Shown one piece after another: positions 1 to 11,287 of a DNA stretch of 64,000 bases (the first letter of the stretch is position 1; each line of letters begins with the position of its first letter). The stretch covers positions 203,592,690-203,656,689 of the forward strand of contig CP136069.1 of NCBI GenBank assembly GCA_032622095.1. The letters are read 5' to 3'. Source of the DNA: Siphonodentalium dalli (taxonomy: Eukaryota > Mollusca > Scaphopoda > Gadilida > Siphonodentaliidae). The position numbers were made by a program, and so were the translations under genes. The notes beneath the pieces are model-generated. The model was given only the letters and a program-made list of their open reading frames with translations, searched no databases and was not told where the DNA came from.

Positions 1-1211
1 TGAGATTGTTTCTGGGAGCTGTGATGCCAACATCAACGACCCGAAGCCCTGAATGCCAACAACGACGACATCATCGGATCAGGTTTTTTAAGTGCAATCC
101 TATTTTCCCTTTTCGTCAATGTGAGATTTTTCGGGGAGCCGTGATGCCAACAACAACGACCCGAAGCCCTGAATGCCAACAACAACCACATCGCGATCCA
201 AGAGGAGTAACTCTACATTTTTTTATATCTGTATATGTATATTTTTATATCCATATTCACTTCAAACTGCTAAACCCGTTGAGCCAAAACTTGCTAACAC
301 CTCGCAAAATATAGCATTTACATTTTCTGATGTATACATTTTTTGTTACGGCTGAAAATCTTAGTCTATTTCCGAAACATTAAGATTTTAAAGTCTAAAC
401 TTACACACCACAATTCGTGCTAACTGACGCAGCTATATGCCAGTGCCCCAAACCGTGAACGCCAACGACATTGTTGGCGCGAAAATAGCCCCCAAGCCGT
501 AAATATCAACAACAACGACATTGTTGGCGAGAAAATAATTAGTTAAAATTATTAAATACACGTTTTCGGCAATGTGAGATTTTTCGGGGAGCCGTGATGC
601 CAACTACAACGACCCGAAGCCCTGAATGCCAACAACAACGACATCATCGGGTCAGTTTTTTAAGTGCAATCCTATTTTCCCTTTTCGTCAATGTGAGATT
701 TTTCGGGGAGCCGTGATGCCAACAACAACGACCCGAAGCCCTGAATGCCAACAACAACCACATCATCGGGTCAGTTTTTTAAGTGAATCCAAGGCACTGC
801 GATACGTCCCGAATCTGACGGGACTTCCACTGCCCAAAACCGTGAATGCCAACGACATTGTTGGCGAGAAAAATAGCCCCCAAGCCATAAATATCAACAA
901 CAACGACATTATTGGCGAGAAAATAATTAGTTAAAATTACTAAATACACGCAATCCTATTTTCCCTATACGGCAATGTGAGATTTTTCGGGTAGCCCCGA
1001 GCCGTGATGCCAACAACAACGACACGAAGCCCTGAATGCCAACAACAACGACATCATCGGGTCAGTTTTTTCCGCCCGATGTACCTTAAATAATACCTCT
1101 TTTAGGGAGGGTACAATAATTTCTCTTAAAAAGGCACGATTAACTCATTGAAAAGCGAAAAAAACTGTCATGTTTCTGACCAACGCCGCCAGTGGCGGGC
1201 TAACCTGCTAG
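1..1211 (+). mobile_element. Non-autonomous Helitron, 3' part (5' end not found)
   Basis: The right end has the form of a Helitron 3' terminus: a hairpin (CCGCC-AGT-GGCGG, 1186-1198) followed ten bases later by CTAG (1208-1211) and a T. The body contains three to four copies of a roughly 120-bp unit with the phrases GATGCCAACAACAACGACC and CATCATCGGGTCAG (around 30-200, 590-780 and 1000-1070), alternating with a GTTGGCGAGAAAATA-type unit. Short open frames here just follow these repeats. No Rep or helicase coding was seen. The left boundary is off-window or degraded. Confidence 0.7.
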
Positions 1212-2343
1212 TACTATATATTTTTAGACTTCCGTATATATATATGTATGTGTGTGTGTGTGGGTACTTTATAGAATCGAAAACAACTGGTTGGATCGAG
1301 CTCAAACTTCGTATATAAGGGTAAAATCCCACGGGGATCGTCCACGTAGCATTTTGGACAAGCTCTGAGCACTGAGTCTCCACTCCCAATCATCAAAATC
1401 ACCGCAAACGCCACTTCGGGGGTTAAGGCATCAACGATCTTTATATTGACCATATACGGAGTTGTTAATGACGAACGCTCTTTATTGCAATCGACATAGC
1501 TAAACGACTACCCCCAAGCAAACTTCGTATATAAGGGTAAAAACCCATGGGTATCGTCCAAGTCGCATTTTGGACAAGTTCAGAGCACCGCTTCTCCCTT
1601 CCCAATCATCAAAATCACCGCGAACGACACTTCGGGGGTTAAGGCATCAACGATCTTTATATTGACCGTATTTGGAGTCGTTAACCGACAAATGCTCTTT
1701 ATTGCCATCGACGTTGCTAAACGGTTAACCATGCGTACGAAACTACGGACGCAAAACGTGAAATGCATTTATCTCGATTAAAAAGGCAGAAATTAACGTG
1801 TTGTGTTATGTCTGTCGTTCCTAGGAACGTGGGAAATTTTCAATCATACCTCTTTTAGGGACGGGTACTGCGTGTTGTGTGAAAAAAAAAAATGCGTGTT
1901 GTGTGATTCTTATGTCTGTCGTTCCTAGGCACGGGGGAAATTTTCATCGGGTCACTTTTTCTGCCCGATGTACCTTAAATCATACCTCTTTCAGGGACGA
2001 GTACTGCGTGTTTAGTGATTCTTATGTCTTCTTCACCGTAATCGGGTAAAATAAGGTCTAATCGGGTAAAATATTGAAAAACCAAAAATTAAATTAAAAA
2101 AATTTAAAAATCCAGTAAATTAAAAATGCACGGGTAAAATATTGAAAAACCAAAAATTAAATTCAAAAATCCAGTAAATTAAAAATGCACAATTAACTCA
2201 TGTTATAAACAAAAAATTAATATTAACTATTAACTCATTGAAAAAAAAAAATTAAATTAAAAAATTAATTAACAAAATTAATTTAAAAAATTAAAAATTG
2301 TCATGTTTCTGACGAACGCGCCAGTGGCGGGCTAACCTGCTAG
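1212..2343 (+). mobile_element. Non-autonomous Helitron, second in head-to-tail chain
   Basis: It starts immediately after the CTAG of the previous element with TACTATATATTTTTAGAC, close to the TCTATATAG-type start of its neighbour. It ends in the CGCC-AGT-GGCG hairpin plus CTAG at 2340-2343. An internal block (CTTCGTATATAAGGGTAAAA) occurs twice, near 1306 and 1521, so part of the element is tandemly duplicated. The 3' third is an A-rich stretch of AATTAAA repeats. No transposase was seen, so it would have needed enzymes supplied in trans. Confidence 0.7.
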
Positions 2344-3284
2344 TCTATATAGATATTTTTAGACTTCCGTATATATATATGTGTATATATGCGTGTGGGT
2401 ACTTCATAGAATCGAAAACGGCTGCGCGGATCGAGGTCAAATTTCGTATATAATGGTAAAAACCCACGGGGATCGTCCACGTCGCATTTTGGACAAGCTC
2501 TGAGCACTCATTCTCCACTCCCAATCATCGCGAACGGAACTTCGGGGGTTAAGGCATCAACGATCTTTATATTGACCGTATTTGGCGTCGTTAACCGACA
2601 AATGCTCTTTATTGCCATCGACGTTGCTAAACGGTTAACCATGCGTACGAAACTACGGACGCGAAATGCATTTATCTCGATTAAAAAGGCAGAATTAACG
2701 TGTTGTGTTATGTCTGTCGTTCCTAGGAACGTGGCAAATTTTCAATCATACCTCTTTTAGGGACGGGTACTGCGTGTTGTGTGAAAAAAAAAAATGCGTG
2801 TTGTGTGATTCTTATGTCTGTCGTTCCTAGGCACGGGGGAAATTTTCATCGGGTCACTTTTTCTGCCCGATGTACCTTAAATCATACCTCTTTTAGGGAT
2901 GGGTACTGCGTGTTTAGTGATTCTTATGTCTTCTTCACCGTAATCAGGTAAAATAAGGTCTAATTAAAAATGCACAATTAACTCATGTTATAAACAAAAA
3001 ATTAATATTAACTCATTGAAAAAAAAAATTAAATTAAAAAATTAAATAAAAAATTGTCATGTTTCTCAGTGTAATCGGGTAAAATATTGAAAAACCAAAA
3101 ATTAATTCAAAAAAATTAATTCAAAAATCCAGTAAATTAAAAATGAACAATTAACTCATGTTATAAAAAAAAATTAATATTAACTATTAACTCATTGAAA
3201 AAAAAAAAATTCAAAAATTAATTAAAAAAATAAAAAATTGTCATGTTTCTGACGAACGCCGCCAGTGGCGGGCTAACCTGCTAG
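2344..3284 (+). mobile_element. Non-autonomous Helitron, third in chain
   Basis: It begins TCTATATAGATATTTTTAG directly after the preceding CTAG and ends with the CCGCC-AGT-GGCGG hairpin and CTAG (3281-3284). It is a shorter close relative of the element at 1212-2343: the module around 2450-2960 (GATCGTCCACGTCGCATTTT, then TCGTTCCTAGGAACGTGG) matches 1540-2060. It contains no coding region. Confidence 0.75.
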
Positions 3285-4066
3285 TCTATTATATATTTTG
3301 GAAGATTTCGATGAAACTTGGTATGTGGGGATATTTTCGGCCGGGGAGTGACCTGGGCCCGTGCGACGTGACCTTGACCTTGAAATCGGGTCATTTCAAG
3401 GTCAAGCGTCCGAATATCACGGGATTTCGATGAAACTTGGTATGTGGGGGTACTTTCGGCCGTGGAGTGGCATGGGCCTGTTAATTTGCCCATGCGACGT
3501 GACCTTGAAATCAGGTCATTTCAAGGTCAAACGCCCGAATATCACGGGATTTCGATGAAACTTGGTATGTGGGAGTATTTTCGGTCGGGGAGTGGCATAG
3601 GCTTATTAATTTGCCCGTACGATGTGATGTTGACCTTGAAATCGGGTCATTTCAAGTTCAATCGCCCGAATATTGCTGGATTTCGATGAAAATTACTGTC
3701 TAGGGATACTTTCGTATGGGGAGTCTCATAAGCCTATTCATTTGCCCGTGCGACGTGACCTTGACCTTGAAATCTGGTCAATTCAAGGTCAAATCGCGAA
3801 TTTTGATGGGATTTCCACGAAAGTTGATACATAGGGTTACTTTTGTCCACTGAGTGTTTTGGACAGGTCGAGTCGTGACCCCGAGCTGACCTCGACCTTC
3901 AAAATGATCAATTCAAGGTCAAATCGGGTAAAACCGGATGGATTTCGATGGGTACTTTTGTCTGGGCAGTGTTTTGGACGGGTCAAATCGTGACCCCCAC
4001 CTGACCTTCACCTTCAAAATGGACAATTCAAGGTGAAAGCCTGGACGAAGTCGGGTCACCTTCTAG
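3285..4066 (+). mobile_element. Non-autonomous Helitron with internal ~95-bp repeats
   Basis: It starts TCTATTATATATTTTGG, the canonical 5' TC, directly abutting the previous CTAG. It ends with a different hairpin around 4040-4056 and CTAG at 4063-4066, followed by T. The body is about six diverged copies of a unit that begins TTTCGATGAAACTTGGTATG and includes the self-complementary GACCTTGAAATC...CAAGGTCA. This is a second Helitron family: the same 5' end recurs at 27286. Short frames such as 3361-3689 follow the repeat unit and are not genes. Confidence 0.75.
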
Positions 4067-5220
4067 TATTATATAAACATAGGAATGTGTTATTTTATAA
4101 ATCCACTTAACCTAATGCAATTTAGCTCATTGTCGTTCGTCACTGTGTTCGCCAACTAATTAGCTGTTAGTTGTCACCGCTATTTTCGCCAAGATAAAAA
4201 AACATGTTGCTTACATTCGTGAGGTGATAACTGTTAATATCTATGTGTTGGATTAGAACCTTTAAGATTTGAAGCCAGGTTGTTATTGTTAATCCCTAGC
4301 TAGATGGGAGGCAATTAATAACACATTACATAAATGCATGGCATGCCATTGTTATAGTGCTGTTAGCTGGTACATCCAATTATGGGACAATGCATTAACA
4401 TATTATATCTTACAGACATAAAGATGACATAACCAGTCCACAGATTAAATCTTTTTGACAAAGTGTTTTAAAGCCAATATTAAATGAAGAGGCTGATTAA
4501 ATGTTAAAGCTTAACAACAATTTTGGATTTCATGGTGAGATGTTTCTGAAGTACAAAATCCGCGTGTTCAAGACTTGTGAATCGGCAATTTTGTTTTGTT
4601 GCGTCATTTCGTCAAGCTATTTAGCGCTTTTGTATTAGATTTCCATCTCCATTTCAGATAAAAAAAGTTTGGCCAAATAAAATTTGTTTTGGCCATTTTC
4701 GAAAAAAATTGGCCACTGGCTACCAACAGCGTGAACACTGCATAAACTAGCTAACTAAGGGCCACAAATGTGCCCAAAGTAAGTGGACGTGGCCAGTTTT
4801 CAAACTTGATCAAAGACATTATTGAGCAAGTCTCATAATTATACCATATATATTTAAACTATTGCCATGGGTTGGTGTTGTCTGTGTGTGCGTCCGTTCA
4901 TCATCAATATCCTTCGGTATGCCCTAGAGGTCACTTCCCTCATCTGAGCGTCACCAAACTTCATACGGATCTTCGGGGTGACCTCTAGATTGTAGCTATT
5001 GAAGCAAAACTGCCGGCATTGCATGACTAAATCTTTTGGCATACACAATAGACCATATCCCTCATCCAATTGTCACCAATTGTCATGGATCTTCAGGGTG
5101 ACCATTAGATGGGAGCCATAAAATACATGTATTTCCGAATTTCGTTAAAAATCATGGCTGCCAGCAACCATCTTGGATTGGAGATGGAGATGGGATCTAT
5201 TGAATTATTTTGAATGATTT
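4067..5220. other. Non-coding stretch with an old dispersed-repeat remnant
   Basis: I saw no gene here. From about 4850 to 5160 there is a degraded copy of the repeat that carries 'CTATTGCCATGG...GTCTGTGTGTGCGTCCGTTC' and two copies of a TGACC...AGATxxGAGC module. It is related to the hairpin-headed repeat at 18400-18890. The rest is AT-rich unique-looking intergenic or intronic sequence. Confidence 0.5.
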
Positions 5221-5288
5221 TCATGTTAATTTATTTTTGTTTCTGGAGTTTTGTATCGGTTTTATAAGCAATCGCACTCAAGTAGTTT

Positions 5289-5543
5289 AGCCCTGTGCCA
5301 ATGCATTCTCTTATATATGCGAGTCGACCATAGGTCACCTCGCATATATAAGAGAATGCATTGGCCTAAAAAAAATCTTTTTTTAACACTTTTTACCATT
5401 TTTTCTTACATTCTTTAACAATTTTATAATTTTTAATGTGTTAAGCCAATGCATTCTCTTATATATGCGAGGCGACCTATGGTCGACTCGCATATATAAG
5501 AGAATGCATTGGCACAGGGCCCTTCTGTTGGGTAAAGGGTTAA
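5289..5543 (-). mobile_element. Partial inverted copy of TTAA-flanked hairpin MITE (family a)
   Basis: Read on the minus strand, this segment matches the left two-thirds of the element at 5894-6294. It has the terminal sequence (TTAACCCTTTACCCAACAG, here ending at 5540-5543) and two long palindromes, 5297-5365 and 5445-5513. With 5894-6148 it forms inverted arms of about 255 bp around a 350-bp loop. The 68 bp just left of it (5221-5288) is repeated directly at 5779-5848, so this part arose by local rearrangement, not by a clean insertion. Confidence 0.7.
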
Positions 5544-5893
5544 CATGTTGTGAGCACCGTGCATAAGGTAGATTACCTAACTGTAATCTTATTATTATAA
5601 GTGTGGTACATAATATAATTTTTTTTTTAATTTTGTAATTATGCATGTATCAAGTCCAACGACTGATAACAATTAACATACCTAGACAAGATAATGCCAA
5701 CATAATATTGCTTTAGTCCCATACAACAATTAGCCCCGTGTTCTTAGCAGATGTAGTGCACAAACGGAATAACAGAAAATGTTAATTTATTTTTGTTTCT
5801 GGAGTTTTGTATCGGTTTTATAAGCAATCGCACTCAAGTAGTTTAGCAAACACAAACTTGCCAACTTATTATTATCTACCTTATTGTCTACCT

Positions 5894-6294
5894 TTAACCC
5901 TTTACCCAACAGAAGGGCCCTGTGCCAATGCATTCTCTTATATATGCGAGTCGACCATAGGTCGCCTCGCATATATAAGAGAATGCATTGGTTTAACACA
6001 TTAAAAATTATAAAATTGTTAAAGAATGTAAGAAAAAATGGTAAAAAGTGTTAAAAAAAGATGTTTTTTTAGGCCAATGCATTCTCTTATATATGCGAGG
6101 CGACCTATGGTCGACTCGCATATATAAGAGAATGCATTGGCACAGGGCAAAACTGTAACTATCACAATGTGGTCAAGGAGCCGGTTCCAATGATATCCAT
6201 ATGTGTATGGTTCTATTGAGACAGACCGAAGATATTTTAGGCTGTTGAAGCTTTATTTGGCCGGTTTTGGCCGGTTTGTTGGGTAAAGGGTTAA
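5894..6294 (+). mobile_element. TTAA-flanked MITE with two large hairpins (family a), full copy
   Basis: TTAA lies at 5894-5897 and 6291-6294. Between them the ends are inverted: CCCTTTACCCAACAG on the left and its complement CTGTTGGGTAAAGGG-like (TTGTTGGGTAAAGGG) on the right. TTAA duplication plus a CCC-starting terminus suggests a non-autonomous piggyBac-type element, though no transposase is present to prove it. Inside are two ~69-bp near-perfect palindromes beginning GCCAATGCATTCTCTTATAT, separated by an AT-rich spacer. It ends only 30 bp before the acceptor of the transmembrane exon at 6325. Confidence 0.75.
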
Positions 6295-6324
6295 TAACCT
6301 AATTAATTAATTATTATTTTGTAG

Positions 6325-6456
6325 CTGAATCCAGTAGCTCGTCAACAAATGTGCTAATCATTGTTGCAACAATCTTCGCCGTATGTATCATCATAGGCAT
6401 GTGCTGCTGCTATTGCTACCGTAAACGGCTCAAGGGAGGTAATTCAACAAATCAAG
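6325..6456 (+). CDS. Transmembrane exon of a type I membrane protein (locus 1, internal exon)
   Basis: The exon is bounded by a pyrimidine-rich acceptor ending TATTTTGTAG (AG at 6323-6324) and a consensus donor AAG|GTAAGG. It is phase 1 at both ends. It encodes 43 full codons: a Ser-rich extracellular stalk (ESSSSS), then a hydrophobic helix VLIIVATIFAVCIIIGM, followed at once by CCCYCYRKRLKGG, a Cys cluster suited to palmitoylation and a basic stop-transfer signal, so the C-terminus should be cytoplasmic. The upstream exons, presumably the ectodomain, lie left of the window. I do not recognise the protein by name. A small TM segment plus a PPxY tail resembles Shisa/WBP1-like adaptors in architecture only. 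Confidence 0.72.
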
Positions 6457-6507
6457 GTAAGGCCGTTTATTTTTCTGCTAGACTGAAAATAGTGTGTCTG
6501 TCATTTA

Positions 6508-6850
6508 CAGAATGAGGTCCCCAGAGGGTGAATTTATTGATGCTATTGTGAGGGAAGTATACAACACTGGTTGAGGGTTATTCAGAGAGCCATATATTGC
6601 AACATAACTTCATAAGTGACATAAGAGAACTGTCTAGTTGCACACAATAATCACACCTTTTCACATACAATAACACACAATGCATATTATGAGCTGTCAC
6701 TATGAACTGTTCTAACACTGAACTGAGATCAGCTTAATCAGACAGGACACACCAATACTATTCCCCGACAGCTATCCCATACAGCATGCTAGCATCGCCG
6801 AATTCACCCTATGGGGACCTCATTCTGCTTAGGCCTCATCTTCTGGGAAG
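6508..6850. repeat. Dispersed foldback repeat (GAATGAGGTCCCCAGAGGG type), split copy
   Basis: Left arm CAGAATGAGGTCCCCAGAGG at about 6508-6528 and inverted right arm CTATGGGGACCTCATTCTG at about 6810-6829 are the halves of a repeat seen compactly elsewhere, such as 44360-44460. About 230 bp of other sequence separates them here. It lies in the intron between the two locus 1 exons. No coding function was seen. Confidence 0.65.
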
Positions 6851-7367
6851 TAACTATAGTCTCAAATTAACATTGAGTGTCGCATCCAATATGACTTTTC
6901 ACCACAACCTGGACGAATACAAGAAAAAGTCATACTGTACACAATATTGTATAATGACATTTTTATTATCCATCTGTATGTTTATCAAAATTTTGGGAAT
7001 AAAACTTTTGTGGTTATTTTTTGTATTTGTCGGCACTTAATTCTCTATAAAAGCCTGTATTTTGATCATCAGAAAGCATGTTTTGGAACAGCAAACACGG
7101 AAGTGAAAAAATAACTCAATGTGAAGTGAAACGTAAATCCATCAGTGTTGCGCGCGCATCACAATTTCACCGATTCATTTCGCAAAAGAGTTAATTCGTG
7201 ACGTCACAGAGTCCCGATAAAACATCATGCACACTTGGGAGTCCAATATGACTTTTTCCCAGATTGTCACGTGGCGGCGTTTGCCCAATCAGAAAAAGTG
7301 TTAGTTAAGGGATGGGTAATACTAAATACTCATTGATGAGTAGTTCCCTTAGGAAATGTTTAAATAA

Positions 7368-7722
7368 TAAGTTCAACAAACGACCATGAACATTTCCCAC
7401 CAATCAACAAACGAACATGAACATTTCCCACCAATCAACAAACGACCATGAACATTTCCATCCAATCAACAAACGACCATGAGCATTTCCATCCAATCAA
7501 CAAACGACCATGAGCATTTCCATCCAATCAACAAACGACCATGAGCATTTCCCACCAATCAACAAACGACCATGAACATTTCCCACCAATCAACAAACGA
7601 CCATGAACATTTCCATCCAATCAACAAACGACCATGAACATTTCCCACCAATCAACAAACGACCATGAACATTTCCCACCAATCAACAAACGACCATGAA
7701 CATTTCCCACCAATCATGTATT
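7368..7722 (+). repeat. 31-bp minisatellite, about 11 copies
   Basis: The unit is CAACAAACGACCATGAAC followed by ATTTCCCACCAAT (31 bp). Variants carry GAGC for GAAC and ATCC for CACC. The first unit follows AATAATAAGTTCAACAAACG, which also occurs in a hairpin at 13800-13845, so the array looks like an amplification of that element's internal stem. There are no unique spacers, so it is not a CRISPR array. It is intronic with respect to locus 1. Confidence 0.9.
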
Positions 7723-9553
7723 AGGCCAAAAAAAAACGTCTCTGTTTCCTGTACCCGGCCTGGCTGAGATTTTCTTGCCGGCCTCAATTATTTTTTTAAT
7801 TTTCACGAAGTCCATAGTAACCTGTCTGTCTGAGTTAATGGCTATGGTTTTCCCCAATACCAACAGCAGAACTAACCACCAATCGCATACACACCTGACG
7901 CATGTGTAGGCCATGTGTGCGATCGCGCATTCTTGATATAAATAAGACAACTCGGTCGGCCATGCTACGCAGTGAATACTGTGGCGTAAATCAAACTCTA
8001 CCCTGACGAGTCACTATGGAAATCCCCCCGTCTTTTGTGGGCTGTGTATTTTAAAAAGTACAATGTATTAATTATACCAGTAGCTCCTGGTAGCTCCATT
8101 AAATTCCTTCGCCTAATTTGGGGCAAAACTTGCCTGAAAGACCATCTGTTCGCGACAAAATTAAACAGTGAAAAGCATGTGCGTTTTTGGCGGGAAAATG
8201 ACAGTCCGTATTACGTTATCAGTCCTGGAAATTACTTAATATAGCGTCGTCAAAAGCCGAAATCACCATCACCATTGACAAGACGAAATCGTCATCAAAG
8301 ATTAAAATGCATTGGCATTCTTGAATATTCACACAAACCCGATTTGAACCCACTTTAAATAAACAACTGTCTGTTATGAATGACACAACAACTGGGTCAC
8401 TGTGTCACCAACCAAACGCATCAGTGGGTCACGTGAATAAACTCTGTGTAACTATTTACGACAAACTCTCTTTGATGTTTTCCGACCAAGTAGCAGATAC
8501 CACTGATAGAACGCGCACTGTATGCAAGTATTAAACACACATTTCGGATCATCTGATGTGCATACATGTACTGTAAGGTTTATTTGATAACTTGCTGTTA
8601 ATTACACTGAAAGTTGGCAGGTAATCAATTCTGCTATTTAAAACTTTCCGGGATTGAAACAAAATAAGTCGGAAATAGGTGACTTTAAACCACAATACAA
8701 TTTAGTGATTTAGTAATATGGACAAGTTGTAACTGAAAAATAATGATCTATGAAGAGAAATAACAGGGGATGAAAATACAATATGTTTTATTGAAATGGC
8801 AAGTATTTATTCCATAAAACGATCTCTCTTTCAACACCCAACACCTGGAAAATTGCGTTGGCAGTGATGCATAGATTGGCATAAAATGTGTAACCTCAGG
8901 CCCAATCTACACCAGAGATATTCAGGGGAAGATTGGAACAAAACATGTTTATTCCTGCATATCCAAGAACAGTCAGTAACATTGTTCTGGTCACATGTAA
9001 TTTGTAAATAAAGGTATCAGATGCTACTGTTGCATTGTGGGCTGGTAGCTGCATGGACTACCTGTATGTAAGAGGAATAACTCTAAACCCATGGCCATAG
9101 CCTAATGCATTGAATTTTCACACTGGAGCACATAATAGAGCTAGAAAATATCTTTAACACCTAATACATGACATAATAGTCCAGCAAGCTGCATAATATA
9201 TTACCAGTTAACATGTATAAAAGCATGCCAATTTTTAATACATGTTAAAAGGGTGTACTACACTATTTTATTACTTTCAAATGGCCAATTAAAAAAAAAA
9301 AAAAGTGTAAAAAACAATAAAAACGTGCCTGCCTATCTGGAAAAATTTTCCCATGTTATCGGAAACAGACATGTTTTTTTTTTTTGGCCTTATCTGTCAT
9401 TGGCTTATATTTCCTTAACAAGTTAATTTCCCTCCAAATGAATAATATACCCTTCCAATGTATACTTTTTTAACTGACTGGAAGAATAGAAGTATAGAAA
9501 GGGCTAACACAAGACACAAGTCCCTCAAAGAAGATTCACAAAAAAAATGCTCA
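7723..9553. other. Intronic sequence without recognised features
   Basis: I found no gene or clear mobile element here. It includes short homopolymer tracts (A at 9291-9304, T at 9374-9384) and ordinary AT-rich sequence. By phase and strand this is inside the large intron between 6456 and 11288. Confidence 0.5.
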
Positions 9554-9616
9554 TTAAAGGCCCACTTAATTTTCGACCCCCCCCCCCCCCCCCCCCCAGA
9601 TCACATTTATATCAAA

Positions 9617-10443
9617 CTAGCAGATTAGCCCGCCACTGGCGGCATTTGTCAGAAACATGACTTTATGAGCGTATATGAGCAAGGACACGGGCGAATGCAA
9701 AATTGGACGCGATTTGCAGATTAGCCCGCCATTGGCGAAATTCGACCCATGGATTTGGTCGATCCATTATTTTTTGTTTTTCAAGGTAACCCCATACAGG
9801 CACGCCGACAGCATGCTGATGCCCGAAATATCATTTGCGGGTAACCGTGTGAAGGTCAATGTCACGTCCTGAGTTGACCATACATAACAAATTTCACGTT
9901 GCTGCTGATGCCCGAAATATCGCCGAAGGTCATTTGCGGATACCCGTTTCAAGTATTCACCGTCCTGTGTTGAGCGCAGCGATTGAGCTAACAAAGCAAT
10001 CTCGACTCCACATCCCCACCTGGATAATTACTGACCACTCGACACGTCGCAGAATGCGGAGAGTAGATAATTTCCCGAAAGCTTGCAAACAGCTGTATGC
10101 GAAAACACAAGGCAATAAAGAGCGTTATTCGGTTAACAAAACCAAATATGGAAAATTAGCTCGCAAACAGCTGTGGGCGAACCCCAAGGCAATAAAGAGC
10201 GTTATTCGGTTAACGAAACCAAATATGGAAAATTAAGGAGCGTTATTGCGTTAACCACTCCCTGCCAAGGATGGTAACAGGGGGAAGTGAAAATGGGTGC
10301 TCGGTCCTTCTGAAAAGCGGTGCGATGACACTGTCTGTGAATTTTTACCCTTAGATAGGAAGTTTGGGCTCAATCAGTCCAGCCGTTTTCGAGTCTATAA
10401 AACATATATATATATATACGGAAGTCTCAAAATATATAGTAGA
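9617..10443 (-). mobile_element. Non-autonomous Helitron, minus strand
   Basis: On the minus strand it starts TCTACTATATATTTTGAG (5' end at 10443). It ends with the GGCGG hairpin and CTAG (9617-9620), followed by T (A at 9616 on the plus strand). An internal tandem duplication of ~100 bp (AAACAGCTGTATGCGAA-type, 10085-10235) opens a 125-codon plus-strand frame that I judge to be spurious. A second, degenerate hairpin copy (CCGCCATTGGCGA) sits at 9726-9740. Confidence 0.72.
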
Positions 10444-10655
10444 CTAGCAGGTTAGCCCGCCACTGGCGGCAATCGTCAGAAACATGACAATTTTTAATTT
10501 TTTAATTTAATTTTTTGTTTTTCAATGAGTTAATTGTGCCTTAGATGGGAAGTTTGGTCTTGATCGGTGCAGCCGTTTTCGATTCTATAAAGTACAAATA
10601 TATATATACACATATATATTTATATATATACGGAGTTCACAAAATATATAGTAGA
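10444..10655 (-). mobile_element. Short non-autonomous Helitron, minus strand, abutting the previous one
   Basis: On the minus strand it starts TCTACTATATATTTTGTG at 10655 and ends CTAG at 10444-10447, exactly where the neighbouring element begins. The flanks of the pair are A (9616) and T (10656) on the plus strand. The two elements together therefore occupy one A/T target, which fits a head-to-tail dimer or an insertion at an element's edge. Confidence 0.7.
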
Positions 10656-10802
10656 TATATGTCATTTTATAAATATTTGAAAGAGGAATCACCAAAACAT
10701 TGTATTATCAACTCATCCGGTGTAATAAACTGTGAACATGTTGTTTTTGTTGAGTTTCTAATGTGTTCTTGTCATCTAGATTGTAGGTAAAGTGTATTAT
10801 TT

Positions 10803-10865
10803 TCAATGGAGGGGGAATAACTCTATATCGTAAAGATAGAGTTATTCCTCTTCCATTGAAAATTC
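10803..10865. repeat. Inverted repeat (hairpin)
   Basis: ATTTTCAATGGAGGGGGAAT and GTTATTCCTCTTCCATTGAA form a stem of about 28 bp (one small mismatch region) around a short TATCGTAAAG loop. It lies within the TTAA element at 9558-11091. Confidence 0.7.
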
Positions 10866-11287
10866 ATCTTTAGTTTGAATTCTGTTGCATTCTTGGAGCC
10901 AAAAACGGGGGTAATCTTTCTATGATTTCAGCTGTTTTCTATTTCTCTATGGACATCTTCTGAGACAAGGTGTTTCAACTGGTGATGAATTAAAGTATTT
11001 TAATCATATTTTATGGCATAGATTGTTATTAGAACCGTATATCAAGTCACTATAAAAGAAATAATCGGTGAATCAAAAATTAAGTGGACCTTTAAAAGAA
11101 CGCTCTTCAAATGTTTATATTATTATTTTTTCATTTCTGAATATCTCCGTTATTTAGTCAATATAGATTTCTTTGAAAACAAAATTCCTTTGTCAAAACT
11201 CGTCAGTTACTTCAAAACCTGATGTTACTTCAAAAACTTGCCGTTACACATTTGATGTTAATTCACATACTGTATATTCTATTTCAG

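Larger units (their letters stand above)
9558..11091. mobile_element. TTAA-flanked element (family f), with two Helitrons inserted
   Basis: TTAA at 9554-9557 and at 11092-11095 bound inverted ends: AGGCCCACTTAATTTTCGA on the left, and AGGTCCACTTAATTTTTGA read inward from the right. A poly-C run (9579-9597) follows the left end and varies between copies; a second left end is at 46526, with only four C. Inside are the two minus-strand Helitrons 9617-10655 and a hairpin at 10803-10862. No transposase frame was found. Confidence 0.6.

Noticed and set aside
7368-7722. Regular 31-bp repeats resembling a CRISPR array
   Set aside because: Units are contiguous with no unique spacers, and the locus lies in an animal-type intron.
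9859-10236. 125-codon plus-strand open frame
   Set aside because: It lies inside a minus-strand Helitron, spans a tandem ~100-bp duplication and has no recognised domain.
10803-10865. Hairpin considered as a transcription terminator
   Set aside because: The window is eukaryotic and the hairpin lies within a transposon; rho-independent termination does not apply.
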